Shown: in pieces, positions 55,850 through 64,000 of the stretch
Position numbering within the stretch: position 1 is the stretch's first letter
How the letters are laid out: each line of letters opens with the position of its first letter
Translations under genes and position numbers: made by a program
Assembly: GCA_027919835.1 (NCBI GenBank)
Contig: JANVFP010000004.1
Span: 1,116,001-1,180,000 of the forward strand
Source: Lentinula raphanica
Taxonomy: Eukaryota; Basidiomycota; Agaricomycetes; Agaricales; Omphalotaceae
Length of the DNA stretch: 64,000 nt
Direction: 5' to 3'
Notes under the pieces: generated by a model
What the model was told of the DNA's origin: nothing
Databases searched by the model: none
Seen by the model: the letters and a program-made list of their open reading frames with translations, nothing else

Positions 55850-56437
55850 TGTTAGGACCGTGCCACCGACGGAGTCGGAGCTCCGATCAGAGACACAGAG
55901 GACTGTTGAACGTTAGTGTTGTTATTGAGCAACACCCTCGCCACGTTACCGTGTTCAACCAAGAGAGCAGAGGAGGACGAGTACAAAGTGTACGAAGTCC
56001 GACGGAGGTTCGGAGTCGGCGATGATCAACGATCAAGACGACACCGAGAGCACAGAGGTGAGTGTTAACGTTAACGAGGTAATCCAAGTTGATATTAAAA
56101 CTGAGGTATGTAAGTATGTACAGGCTCCTTATATACTGTACGGATAGTCAGTCTAATCTAAAATACAATAAGACGATACACATCTCGGTACTACAGCATC
56201 GGAGGTGAGAAAGACAATAAGCTATTGTAAAGTAAATCAATATAAAGGTCAGCTGAGCTGTCAGAGAATAAAACAATAAGATCATAATCAAAGAATAAGA
56301 CCAGACCGATACGCCGACGGAATCGGAAGGAGGGACAAGGCGGACACTGTTAGGCATGACTAGAGAGATTCAGGAAATCTCTAAGTCCAATCGCCGAGTG
56401 AAGCTCCGACGGAGCTCCGAGGATTATGGTTGTAACA
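55850..56437 (-). repeat. 3' LTR of G2 (588 bp)
   Basis: On the plus strand TGTTAGGACC ... GGTTGTAACA, giving TGTTA/TAACA inverted ends. It starts exactly where YR copy V homology stops and is preceded, on the minus strand, by the purine tract. A TATATAAG box on the minus strand lies at 56128-56135. The partner LTR is beyond the window. Confidence 0.85.
56128..56135 (-). promoter_or_regulatory. TATA box of G2 LTR
   Basis: TATATAAG on the minus strand, in the middle of the 588-bp LTR, a plausible U3/R boundary. Confidence 0.5.
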
Positions 56438-56440
56438 GTA

Positions 56441-56450
56441 TCCCCCTCTT
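56441..56450 (-). other. Polypurine tract of G2
   Basis: On the minus strand AAGAGGGGGA, three bases before the LTR start TGTTAC. Primes plus-strand cDNA synthesis in LTR retrotransposons and fixes this end of the element. Confidence 0.75.
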
Positions 56451-56650
56451 AGGCTTGAGCCCTCGAAAGCCGATGACATCATCACCACAATCAGATGACT
56501 AGGTTGATCCGATCACATGACTCCGTCGGTCCGATTCTAGAACGATGGAATCGGGGTGCCCGATTCGGAAAAACGTTTTGATGGTGGTCTCAAATCCAAA
56601 CGCGAATCGACCGGCCCTAAAGTAGCATGGTCCGTGCGCCGATCCAAAGG

Positions 56651-56657
56651 TATAAAA
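56651..56657 (+). promoter_or_regulatory. TATA box of the antisense zinc-cluster gene
   Basis: TATAAAA on the plus strand, 46 nt before ATG 56703, inside G2 but outside its LTR. Suggests an independent promoter for the plus-strand gene. Confidence 0.6.
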
Positions 56658-56702
56658 GCCGAAGGTGAATAAGGGACTTAGCCAAAATTTCCCTCTTACG
56701 TC

Positions 56703-57941
56703 ATGTCCCGACCACGCCCACAAATCAGCACTATCACTTCTACCACTGCCGTCGGTCGGGCAGAGGAGCTCGTCATCTTCCTGCCTCGGAATCAAGAGAC
56801 ACCCGCCGAACGTCGTCGACGAGAGGCGGAGGAGGAGGAAGCAGCGCTTCAAGAACTGCAGCGACGGAGGGAGGAAAACCAACGCCGACGCGATGAGGAG
56901 GAGGCGGAGGAGAAAAGAAAGGAGGAAGAAGAATCAGCACGCCGAGCGGAGGAGGAACAAGCTCAACGCGAGGCGGAGGAGCAAGCAGAGGCGGAACGCC
57001 GCCGGAAGGTTAAGGAGGGGAAGAAAAGGAAGGCAGAGGAGGAAAAGGCCGGGAAGGCCAAAAAAACCAAAGTCGCTGACTCCGGTCAGGGACCGTCGTC
57101 GGAGCAGCTTCGAGCTGCTCGACTTCGTCGGTTCTCGAGGACCTCGGTGAGTAACAGCTCCCTTTCCTTTGATAGCACTAATTTGCCTTATAGAACGCCT
57201 CTACCCGAGCATCGCCGATGGAGGCCATTCCAGAAGCGGGACCCTCTCGTGTAAGGTATGTACCCGAGTTTCCATTTGTTCCTTTTGTGGTAAGTTACTG
57301 ATCTTTTTCTTCAATGCCTTTTCCTAACTTGAAGACAGAACGTCGGAACTGGTGGAGATCCCAGTGACGACGAATATCCGGGAGGGGACGACGGAGAGGA
57401 CGACAGCTCGGACGACGAGCCGAACCCCAGCGGAGAAGAATCGCCGGAGGAACGAGGAGCATGCGAGAGGTGTATCCGGCTCGAACGAGCGGAACAGTGT
57501 GTTCCTCAGAAGAAGAGGAAGAACGCCACTGCCTGCCAACCCTGCCACGACAACAAGCAGCAGTGTACGTGGTCCGGTTCGATCGCCGCCGTCGCTCCAA
57601 CTCGGAAATCCAAACCTCGAAAGGCCAAAGCTCTGGCACCTCGCCGAAAAGAAACCGACACCGCCTCCAGGTTGAATAACTTGGAGGTGGATATCCAAGC
57701 CCTCAAGGAGGGTTTCGTTGACATCGTCCAAGGCCAACACGAAATCTTGGAGTTGGTCCGAGACTCCGCATCCAGCACCGACGGACGCCTACAGGCGATC
57801 GAGAGGAGGTTTTCAAACCTCGAAGGAACTCTCGTTCACTTGATGAAGAAGGCTTTGGGAGTGGAAGAAGATGAAGGGGAGAACCAGGAGGAAGCCAAGG
57901 AAGCGCCGAAGGGATCGGACTCGGAGGAGGAAGAGGAGTAA
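56703..57941 (+). CDS. Spliced Zn2Cys6-like / coiled-coil protein carried antisense in G2 (367 aa model)
   Basis: Model: exons 56703-57146, 57194-57250 and 57339-57941. Introns are 47 nt (GTGAGT..TTATAG) and 88 nt (GTAAGG..CCTAAC..GAAGACAG), all joins in phase 0, giving 367 codons. N-terminus (about 35-130) is a long Glu/Arg/Ala coiled coil. An acidic stretch (SDDEYPGGDDGEDDSS) follows. Then come six cysteines spaced C-x2-C-x8-C-x11-C-x2-C-x6-C (209, 212, 221, 233, 236, 243; CERC ... CQPCHDNKQQC), close to the fungal GAL4-type Zn2Cys6 pattern. A basic linker (KSKPRKAKALAPRRK), a second coiled coil (LNNLEVDIQALKEGF ... LEGTLVHLMKKAL) and an acidic tail complete it. Zinc cluster, basic linker, coiled coil is the order of Zn2Cys6 DNA-binding domains. 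The gene lies convergent to pol and inside the element. A transcription-regulator role is inference; without splicing, exon 1 would read on to a stop at 57252. Confidence 0.75.
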
Positions 57942-58271
57942 GGACTTGTAATAATACTTATTGTATATAAATTTCTTGGTTTTTTCTTGAAGTCCAATTT
58001 GTATATACTAAAGTTTGTTAATTGTGAAGTCCAGCTGAAAGAAAAATAGTAAAGTAACTATAGTAAATAAAAACAACGATAAGTCCGACGGAAATCCGTC
58101 GGATTTGACTTAGAAAAATTTAAGAAAAATATAAACGCTCAATTTGCTATCATCGCGTTTATACTCAATCAGTATAAATACCGAGAGTGTTGAATAAAAT
58201 ACACCGAAGTGTAGTGTTAGTACAACAATGAAAACAGAAGGAAAATCAGTGATATAAAATTGAACACATAG
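57942..58271. other. AT-rich spacer between convergent genes in G2
   Basis: 330 bp between the stop of the plus-strand gene and the pol stop. AT-rich, with AATAAA-like strings near 58064 and 58194 that could serve 3' end formation of the plus-strand gene. No other feature seen. Confidence 0.5.
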
Positions 58272-61200
58272 CTAAGCCAAAGGTCCGGGTTTGTCTGGAT
58301 ATCGGAGGTGGAAAGCCGGAATGAGTTCGTCGGCATGAATGTCGTCTGCAGCAACCCAAGAGAACTCCTCATCGGTACCTTCATAACCAGACCATCTAAC
58401 GAAGTACCGGAGGGGACAACGTTTGAACCGACGGTCTAGCTTTGAATCAAGTACTTCAGCAACGAGGTACTCAACTTCACCTTCAACCTCTATCGGAGGT
58501 GGAGGTGTTTGGGTCCGATTCGGAATCGGATTCGGATAGGAGGGTTCGAGTTGTGAGACGTGGAAAACAGGATGAATGCGACGAAGATAATCGGGGAGTT
58601 GTATCTTGTATGAGAGAGAGCCGATCTTCTCAAGAACCGTGAAAGGTCCAAGATACTTCTCTGCAAACTTCGCTGTAGGTCGAGTGGATCTGATGTATTT
58701 TGCTAGAACGAAGACTTCCGATCCGACGGAGAACTCCGGCGGAGGAATTCGTTTTCGATCAGCCTGTTCCTTGTATTTCTTTTGAGCATTAGTGATTTCA
58801 TCACGTAGAAAAGTATGAAGCTCATCAAGATTAACAACGAAATCCTTGGCTAAGTCGGAACGAATATCGATCTCCGGTCGGACTGTGATGTTCGGATGGT
58901 AGCCTTTGTTAGCAAAGAACGGAGTAAGACCAGTGGAAGCGTTAGGAGCGTTGTTATAAGCAAATTCCGCAATCGGAAGAAGGGATGACCAGTCGTCCTG
59001 TTGATAAGAACAATAGATCCGGATGTACTGCTCCAGAGTTTGGTTTACTCGTTCGGTTTGACCATCAGCTTCCGGATGATAACCAGACGTATAATGTAAT
59101 TCCATCGACAAAGCTTGACCTAAGGCTCGGAAAAACGCCGAAACGAATTCCGATCCTCGGTCGGAGGTAACATGATTCGGAACACCGTGTTTAGAGAAGA
59201 CATGAATAACGAAAAGTTGCGCCAATTGTTCGGAGGTGATTTTGTCGTCACAGGCAATAAAGATAGCTTGTTTCACCATATTCTGCCAGACTTTTGCAAA
59301 AGATTCCGATAACTATCCAAACATGTTTTGCAAAATATCTGGATAGTTATCAGCACTGCCACAAATGAATATTTAAATCATTTAAAAAAGAATTTAAAAA
59401 TAATAAAAATACTAAAAAACTGGGATTAAGCAACAAATCAGGCCCCGACCGTGGGGGTTAGCACTTGTGCTAACCCCCACATAGGGAGGGGTCTGATTTG
59501 TTGCCCAACATCAGGTAACTAGGGTTAGGGGTTAGGGGGTTGGGGCCTGTTAGGGGTTAGGGGTTGAGGATATTTTTCGTGGGTTAGGGGTTAGGGTTAG
59601 GGGTTGGGGTTGGGGGTTGGGAGGTAGCCCTAGACCTATATTACATAAGGGGGGTCTCAGTTTTCTCTAAAAATGCCTGGTTCAAGAGATATAAGCCATT
59701 CATTTTAAAAAATAATATTTAAATCCTTTTTTAAATGATTTAAATATTATTTTTTTAGTAGGGGCAATAGGTTGTCCAGATTTTTTGCAAAACGTCTCTG
59801 GACAGTTATCGGGATCTTTTGCAAAAGCCTGGCAGAATCAGCTGCTTGTTTGGAAGCACGGTCAACTACGACCAAGATAGCGGTGTAGCCGTTGGAGTCA
59901 GGAAGTTGTTCGATGAAATCCATTGAGATTGAATCCCAAGGACGAGAAGGCACAGGGAGAGGTTTGAGAAGTCCGTAGGGACGATGCCGACGGGGTTTAT
60001 TCCGACCACAAATCGTACAAGACGAGACATAGTCCTTAACGAATTCTCGTACCTTTGGCCAAGTATATTGACGACGAACAGCTTCGAGAGTCCGATTCTG
60101 ACCAAAGTGGCCAGACAGAGGATGATCATGAAAGAATCGGAGGATCTGCAACCTGAGATCTCCAAAGTTCGGAACGTAGATTCGACCATCCAGACGCAAG
60201 AGACCATCTAAACCCATAGTCCATCGGAGGTTAGAAGGATCATCGACCAACTTCAATCCCGCCATCGCTTCGCCGTCGGAGGAGTAATGTTCTCGGATCG
60301 ATTGATGAACTGCTTCAAAGTCCATGACAACCGACGCTCGAAGAACGGGACCTTCAAGGAAGGTAGCACGAAGTGATGTAGTGAGTTGATCATTAGTGAA
60401 TATGGGTCTAAAATTGTGAGGATTAACTTGCGCGTAGCCGATATCCCCCTCTTTGGGATAGACGTCCCATCGTCTAGTCATAGCGTCAGGTTTCGCACCG
60501 AGTTTTCCAGGACGGAAACGGATAACGAAGTTGAACTGATGAAGGTATTCGGACCATCGGACCTGCCGTCGGGTAAGAATCTTCGTAGTGGAGAAGTACT
60601 CCAGATTCTTGTGATCAGTAACGACGTCGATCGGAGTGCCCGAACCTTCAAGGTAATGCCTCCAAGCTTTAAAAGCTTCGAAGATAGCTAGCAATTCCTT
60701 GTCATGAGTGTCATAGTTCAATTCAGCAGAGTGGAAAGTGCGAGAGAGGAAGGCCACCGGATGAATTTCTCCATCGGCGCCGACGATGGATAGGATAGCT
60801 GCCAGAGCATAATCCGACGCATCTGTTTCGACAATAAGAGGTTTATCAGGTTCCCAATGAGAAAGAATAGGGGCATGAGTGAAAGTGTGCTTAAGCGTAT
60901 CAAAGGAATCTTGACATTCCGAAGTCCAGACCCATGGAGTATCTTTCCGAGTGAGTCGGTTCATCGGAACGACGATATCACTGTAATTGTGAATAAAACG
61001 ACAATAGAAATTCGCAAAACCTAGGAAGGACTGGATGTCCTTAACCTTCCTTGGCGTCGGCCAATCGATAATAGCCTTGATTTTGTCCTCGGCCATGGAA
61101 AGTCCGTCGGGGGAGAGAATATACCCAAGATATTCAACCGTGTCAATTCCGAATTCACATTTCGCCGGATTGCAGAAAAGTTTGTGTTTGCGAAGACGTC

Positions 61201-62803
61201 GAAGAACCTCTTTGACATGCTCCTCATGCGCCGTCGGATCGTCGGAGTAGATGAGGATATCGTCAAGATAGACTATAACACAGACATCGAGTAAGTCAGC
61301 AAAGATATCATTGACGAAACGTTGAAACGCAGCAGGAGCATTGGTGAGACCAAACGGCATGACCAGCCATTCAAAAGAACCATATCGGGTTCGGAATGTG
61401 GTCTTCCATTCGTCTCCGTCGGCGATCTGCACGAGATGATAAGCATGAGCGAGATCCAACTTCGTATAGATTTTCGCTTTCTTCGGGGCGTCAAGCAAAT
61501 CGGAAATGAGTGGGAGAGGATACCGATCTTTTTTGGTGATGCGGTTTAATCCTCGGAAGTCGACGCAAAGTCGGAGAGAGCCATCCTTCTTCGGAACGAA
61601 GAGAACAGGAGCTCCGTGAGGAGAAGTCGAAGGCCGAATAGCTCCGCTAACCAACTGTTTGTTGATGAATTCTCGTAGAGCTTCCAGCTCACGAGGGGAG
61701 AGAGGGTAAATTCTTCCGATCGGAGGTTCCGCACCTTCCTCCAGATCAATCTTCAGGTCGTAAGACCTATGTTCTGGGAGCACTTCTGACTCGACTTCGT
61801 TGAAGACATCAGCGAAATCCCGATAAGCTTCAGGAATAGGAGGAGATTTAGAGTCCGACGTCGCCGTCGGCGGTGCTGGTTGCGAAGCTCTAGCCGCCAC
61901 TTCGGAGTGTACAGCGTAGAGTAGAAGGGGTTCCATACCAGACATCTTGCAGGCATGATGAAAAACAGTAGCACCAACCAAGGCTATATCGACTCCGGAG
62001 TATTCCAGTTTTGAAGCCATCTGAACAACGGAGGGATAAGTATACAATGGTTCGAAAGGAAATTTGTCCGAGAGAGGACGAGGTTTCAAACGAGAACGGG
62101 AGGTGAAGGCAGATCGACCAGCTCTTGTAGGAAGAGGATCATCTGGAGGTGACCGAGGGTATCGAGTCGGATCAAGATTCTCTGAGTCCTCCGATCCGTC
62201 GGAGGGTATCTCAGAAGAAGACGTCTGTGATAAAACTTGATCAGTGGTTCGGATTGTAATTGTTTTCGCTACCCAGTCAATCGACGGATTGCAGCGGGAG
62301 AGAAAACTATATCCTAAAACTGCTTTACAAGAAGAATCCAAAGGTGTGACATAAAAGTCCAGAGGTAGTTGCTCGTTTGAAGGAAAAACTACCGATAACG
62401 AAACGTATTCCGAGATCGGAGTCGGAGAAAGTGACCCATCAAATAATCGGAGATTGATCGGAGTAAGGATAGGTTTTGTCGGAATTCTTTTTTGGCGAAC
62501 AAATGAAGTATCAATAAAACAATCAGTAGAACCGGAATCAAGTAAAGAATCAAAAGAGATGGAAATGTAATCAGAAGTAATAGTAGAGATTTTAGCAGAC
62601 AGAGGTATGATGAAAGATTTCTCGAGATTAGAAAGAGCGGACGCGTTGAGAGTTAGCACCTCTGGTAGAGCACGAACCAGGTCAACGCAACTCCTGCTTC
62701 GTGCAGAGGGACAGGAGTTGCAGACTATTTTTCCGGTTCCTCCGACGGAGAGTCCGGAATCTCTTCTTCTTCGGCTACATCCTCGAGAACGCCAGCTCTG
62801 CCT
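58272..62803 (-). pseudogene. pol: Pol polyprotein of G2, interrupted by M2 in integrase
   Basis: The frame is open from 62803 and overlaps gag by 79 nt in the -1 frame, so -1 frameshifting is likely. Order: protease (LLDSGSTDCFID); RT (LFVPKKDGSLRLCVDFRGLN, MPFGLTNAPAAFQ, YLDD about 61273-61262); RNase H (VETDASDYALAAIL, HDKELLAIFEA, VTDHKNLEYF); integrase zinc domain (HDHPLSGHFGQ ... CTICGRN); first catalytic Asp in SMDFIEQLP. After VVVDRASKQA the M2 element (with duplicated AAACAAG) intervenes. Beyond it come IFIACDDK, SDRGSEF (second Asp), GYHPEADGQTERVNQ (Glu), YLGPFTVL and a chromodomain (YLVAEVL ... YFVRWSGYEG ... FSWVAADDI). The 571-bp insert plus 7-bp duplication account exactly for the frame difference between the halves, so the insert is the only lesion seen. 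Confidence 0.94.
59267..59851 (-). mobile_element. 571-bp TIR element M2 (59274-59844) with 7-bp target duplication, inverted copy of M1
   Basis: Near-identical reverse-complement copy of M1. Duplication CTTGTTT at 59267-59273 and 59845-59851. Termini on the plus strand CACCATATTCTGCCAGAC and, inverted at the other end, CAGCTGATTCTGCCAGGC. Contains the same telomere-like array (about 59519-59628) and hairpin (59430-59504). Few differences from M1 imply recent movement of both. Confidence 0.95.
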
Positions 62804-64000
62804 TTAGCAGCATTTTCTTTAGACTTCTTCCGGGGACAGTCCTTAAGGACATGACCACCTTGTCCGCAGAAAAGACAGAGATTAAACTTCTTACGACGTT
62901 CCCGTTCCGCAGGAGTGAGCTTGCCGTCGGAGCCGAGGTTGTCTGCGATCGATTTCTTCGGAAACTTGTTGCCAGAGTTGCCTTTGTTGTTGTTGGAATT
63001 ACCGAACTTCTTTTGATTGTTAAAGTTCGAACCAGAGGACAAAGAGGACTGATTAGCACCAGAGTTCTGAGAGGAATTAAACGGTACCGGTTTCTTGCCA
63101 TCCTTCTTCCCTTTCTTTGGGTCCGAAGGCTCCGAAAACCGATGACTTTCCCGCTTCTTCTCTTCTTCTCTGCGCCAATAACGGTTATCCAACCGTAACA
63201 CTTCTCTCCGATATTCGGAAAGAGTCCGAGGTTCCGGCATACGAGCTATTTCGTCCTTAAGTCGGGGTGCTAGTCCTTTCTGATACGCCCATCGGAGAGC
63301 GTTCACATCCCAACCGGAGGCAGCAGCCAGAGTGTTAAACTTGATATTGTACGCTCCGACCTTTTCGTCGTTGCGCATCCGAAGGGTTCCGAGTTTGTCT
63401 TTGGACTCACCCTGCGCATCGTACAAACCAAAGTTTTCCTGCAGCTCCTGGACTAAAGCAGCGTATGACGTGGTCCAAGCAGGTAGAGCTTCGACATTCG
63501 GATCCAAGATGTCCGGTTCAAACCATTCACGAGCGGCGCCGGTCAAGTATGACAAGGCGTAATTGATTTTCCGCTGATCAGTGAAATAGTTCGGACGATC
63601 AATGAATACCAAAGACAAAGATACCAGGAAAGATTTGAGTTTTCGGGGGTTGGAACCATCAAATGGTTCAGGGTCTTTGACCTTCGTCTTTCCAGAGTCC
63701 GATTCCGACTCCTTCGGACGTAAGGCCGATGTGAAATCCGCAAGAGTGTCGTTGAAGGACATCAAGGCGTTAAGAGCCAAGTTATCTGACGAACGAGAAG
63801 AGCTCGAAGAGCGACTTCGAACCGACGGAGGTGGATTAGGAGGTGGGTCAGGAGGATCTCGATCGTCGCCAGGGCCTCCGGGAGGACCCTCAGGAGGACC
63901 ATCATCAGGTGGACCATCATCTGGTGGACCTTCAGGAGGATCACGTCTCGGGCCATCGGGAGGTCCTTCATCATCCGGTTCATCACCAGGGAAACCTGGC
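62725..64000 (-). CDS. gag: Gag polyprotein of G2, 5' end outside window
   Basis: The frame stays open to base 64000, so at least 425 codons remain and the true start lies beyond the edge. The N-terminal part visible is Pro/Asp/Gly-rich repeats (PPDDGPPDDGPPEGPP), then a Ser/Arg-rich stretch. A capsid-like domain follows (DPEPFDGSNPRKLKSFL, DQRKINYALSYLTGAAREWFEPDI, TLRMRNDEKVGAYNIKFNTLA), the common retrotransposon gag signature. Then come a basic Asn/Lys/Ser linker and a CCHC knuckle C-x2-C-x4-H-x4-C (CLFCGQGGHVLKDC). The stop at 62725 lies inside the pol frame. Confidence 0.92.
   Translation of the reverse strand, partial: PGFPGDEPDDEGPPDGPRRDPPEGPPDDGPPDDGPPEGPPGGPGDDRDPPDPPPNPPPSVRSRSSSSSRSSDNLALNALMSFNDTLADFTSALRPKESESDSGKTKVKDPEPFDGSNPRKLKSFLVSLSLVFIDRPNYFTDQRKINYALSYLTGAAREWFEPDILDPNVEALPAWTTSYAALVQELQENFGLYDAQGESKDKLGTLRMRNDEKVGAYNIKFNTLAAASGWDVNALRWAYQKGLAPRLKDEIARMPEPRTLSEYRREVLRLDNRYWRREEEKKRESHRFSEPSDPKKGKKDGKKPVPFNSSQNSGANQSSLSSGSNFNNQKKFGNSNNNKGNSGNKFPKKSIADNLGSDGKLTPAERERRKKFNLCLFCGQGGHVLKDCPRKKSKENAAKGRAGVLEDVAEEEEIPDSPSEEPEK

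Larger units (their letters stand above)
55850..64000 (-). mobile_element. Ty3/gypsy chromodomain LTR retrotransposon (element G2) with an extra antisense gene
   Basis: Minus-strand element running off the right edge. Order on the minus strand: gag, pol (PR-RT-RH-IN-chromodomain), a 1.8-kb segment carrying an oppositely oriented spliced gene, a polypurine tract and the 3' LTR. Frames are clean except for the inserted M2 element in integrase. It is inserted in YR copy V. Sequence is distinct from G1, so it is a different chromovirus family. Confidence 0.93.

Noticed and set aside
56499..57778. Minus-strand frames of 90-138 codons opposite the zinc-cluster gene
   Set aside because: Antisense shadows; the plus strand has the TATA box, splice sites and the Cys pattern.

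Overview
The window looks like a transposon-dense stretch of a fungal chromosome, most likely a basidiomycete. The evidence is short introns (about 47-140 nt) with GT..AG ends and CTAAC-like branch sites, telomere-type CCCTAA repeats carried inside a transposon, chromodomain Ty3/gypsy elements, a many-exon hAT gene, and a tyrosine-recombinase (YR) retrotransposon of the DIRS/Ngaro order. No bacterial-type operon, tRNA, rRNA or ordinary host housekeeping gene was recognised. The species is inference.

Layout. 1-4942: 3' part of a plus-strand Ty3/gypsy element (gag, pol with one in-frame stop, 3' LTR with 8 x 24-bp repeats). 4943-29168: about 11 kb of gene-poor, degenerate repeats carrying a dispersed hairpin motif (GGTGCT-loop-AGCAC). 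It is split by inserted elements: three giant palindromic elements (6537-9695, 19144-22101, 22694-25597), a complete hAT transposon (9913-13466) and a 572-bp TIR element (18092-18663).

29168-55849: a cluster of six copies or fragments of one YR retrotransposon. Four minus-strand copies are head to tail with a period near 6 kb, flanked by two plus-strand fragments. Each copy has ORF1 (gag-like), ORF2 (RT-RNase H) and ORF3 (tyrosine recombinase). No copy is fully intact, but each ORF is intact in at least one copy. Secondary insertions are a Helitron-like element and two small MITEs.

55850-64000: a minus-strand Ty3/gypsy element (gag, pol, chromodomain, 3' LTR) inserted into the last YR fragment. 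Its integrase is split by a second copy of the 572-bp TIR element. Between its pol and 3' LTR lies a spliced plus-strand gene with its own TATA box, encoding a Zn2Cys6-like cluster followed by a basic linker and coiled coil.

Most notable. (1) A family of elements with 5'-CA termini, CTG and CCGATAA cores in the TIR and perfect 7-bp target duplications, seen in five independent insertions, three of them about 3-kb near-perfect palindromes; no matching transposase lies in the window. (2) The antisense zinc-cluster gene inside a retrotransposon. (3) The tandem YR array. (4) The hAT gene, whose 12 exons join into one 815-codon frame inside intact TIRs and an 8-bp duplication. Everything is read by eye; no database comparison was possible.
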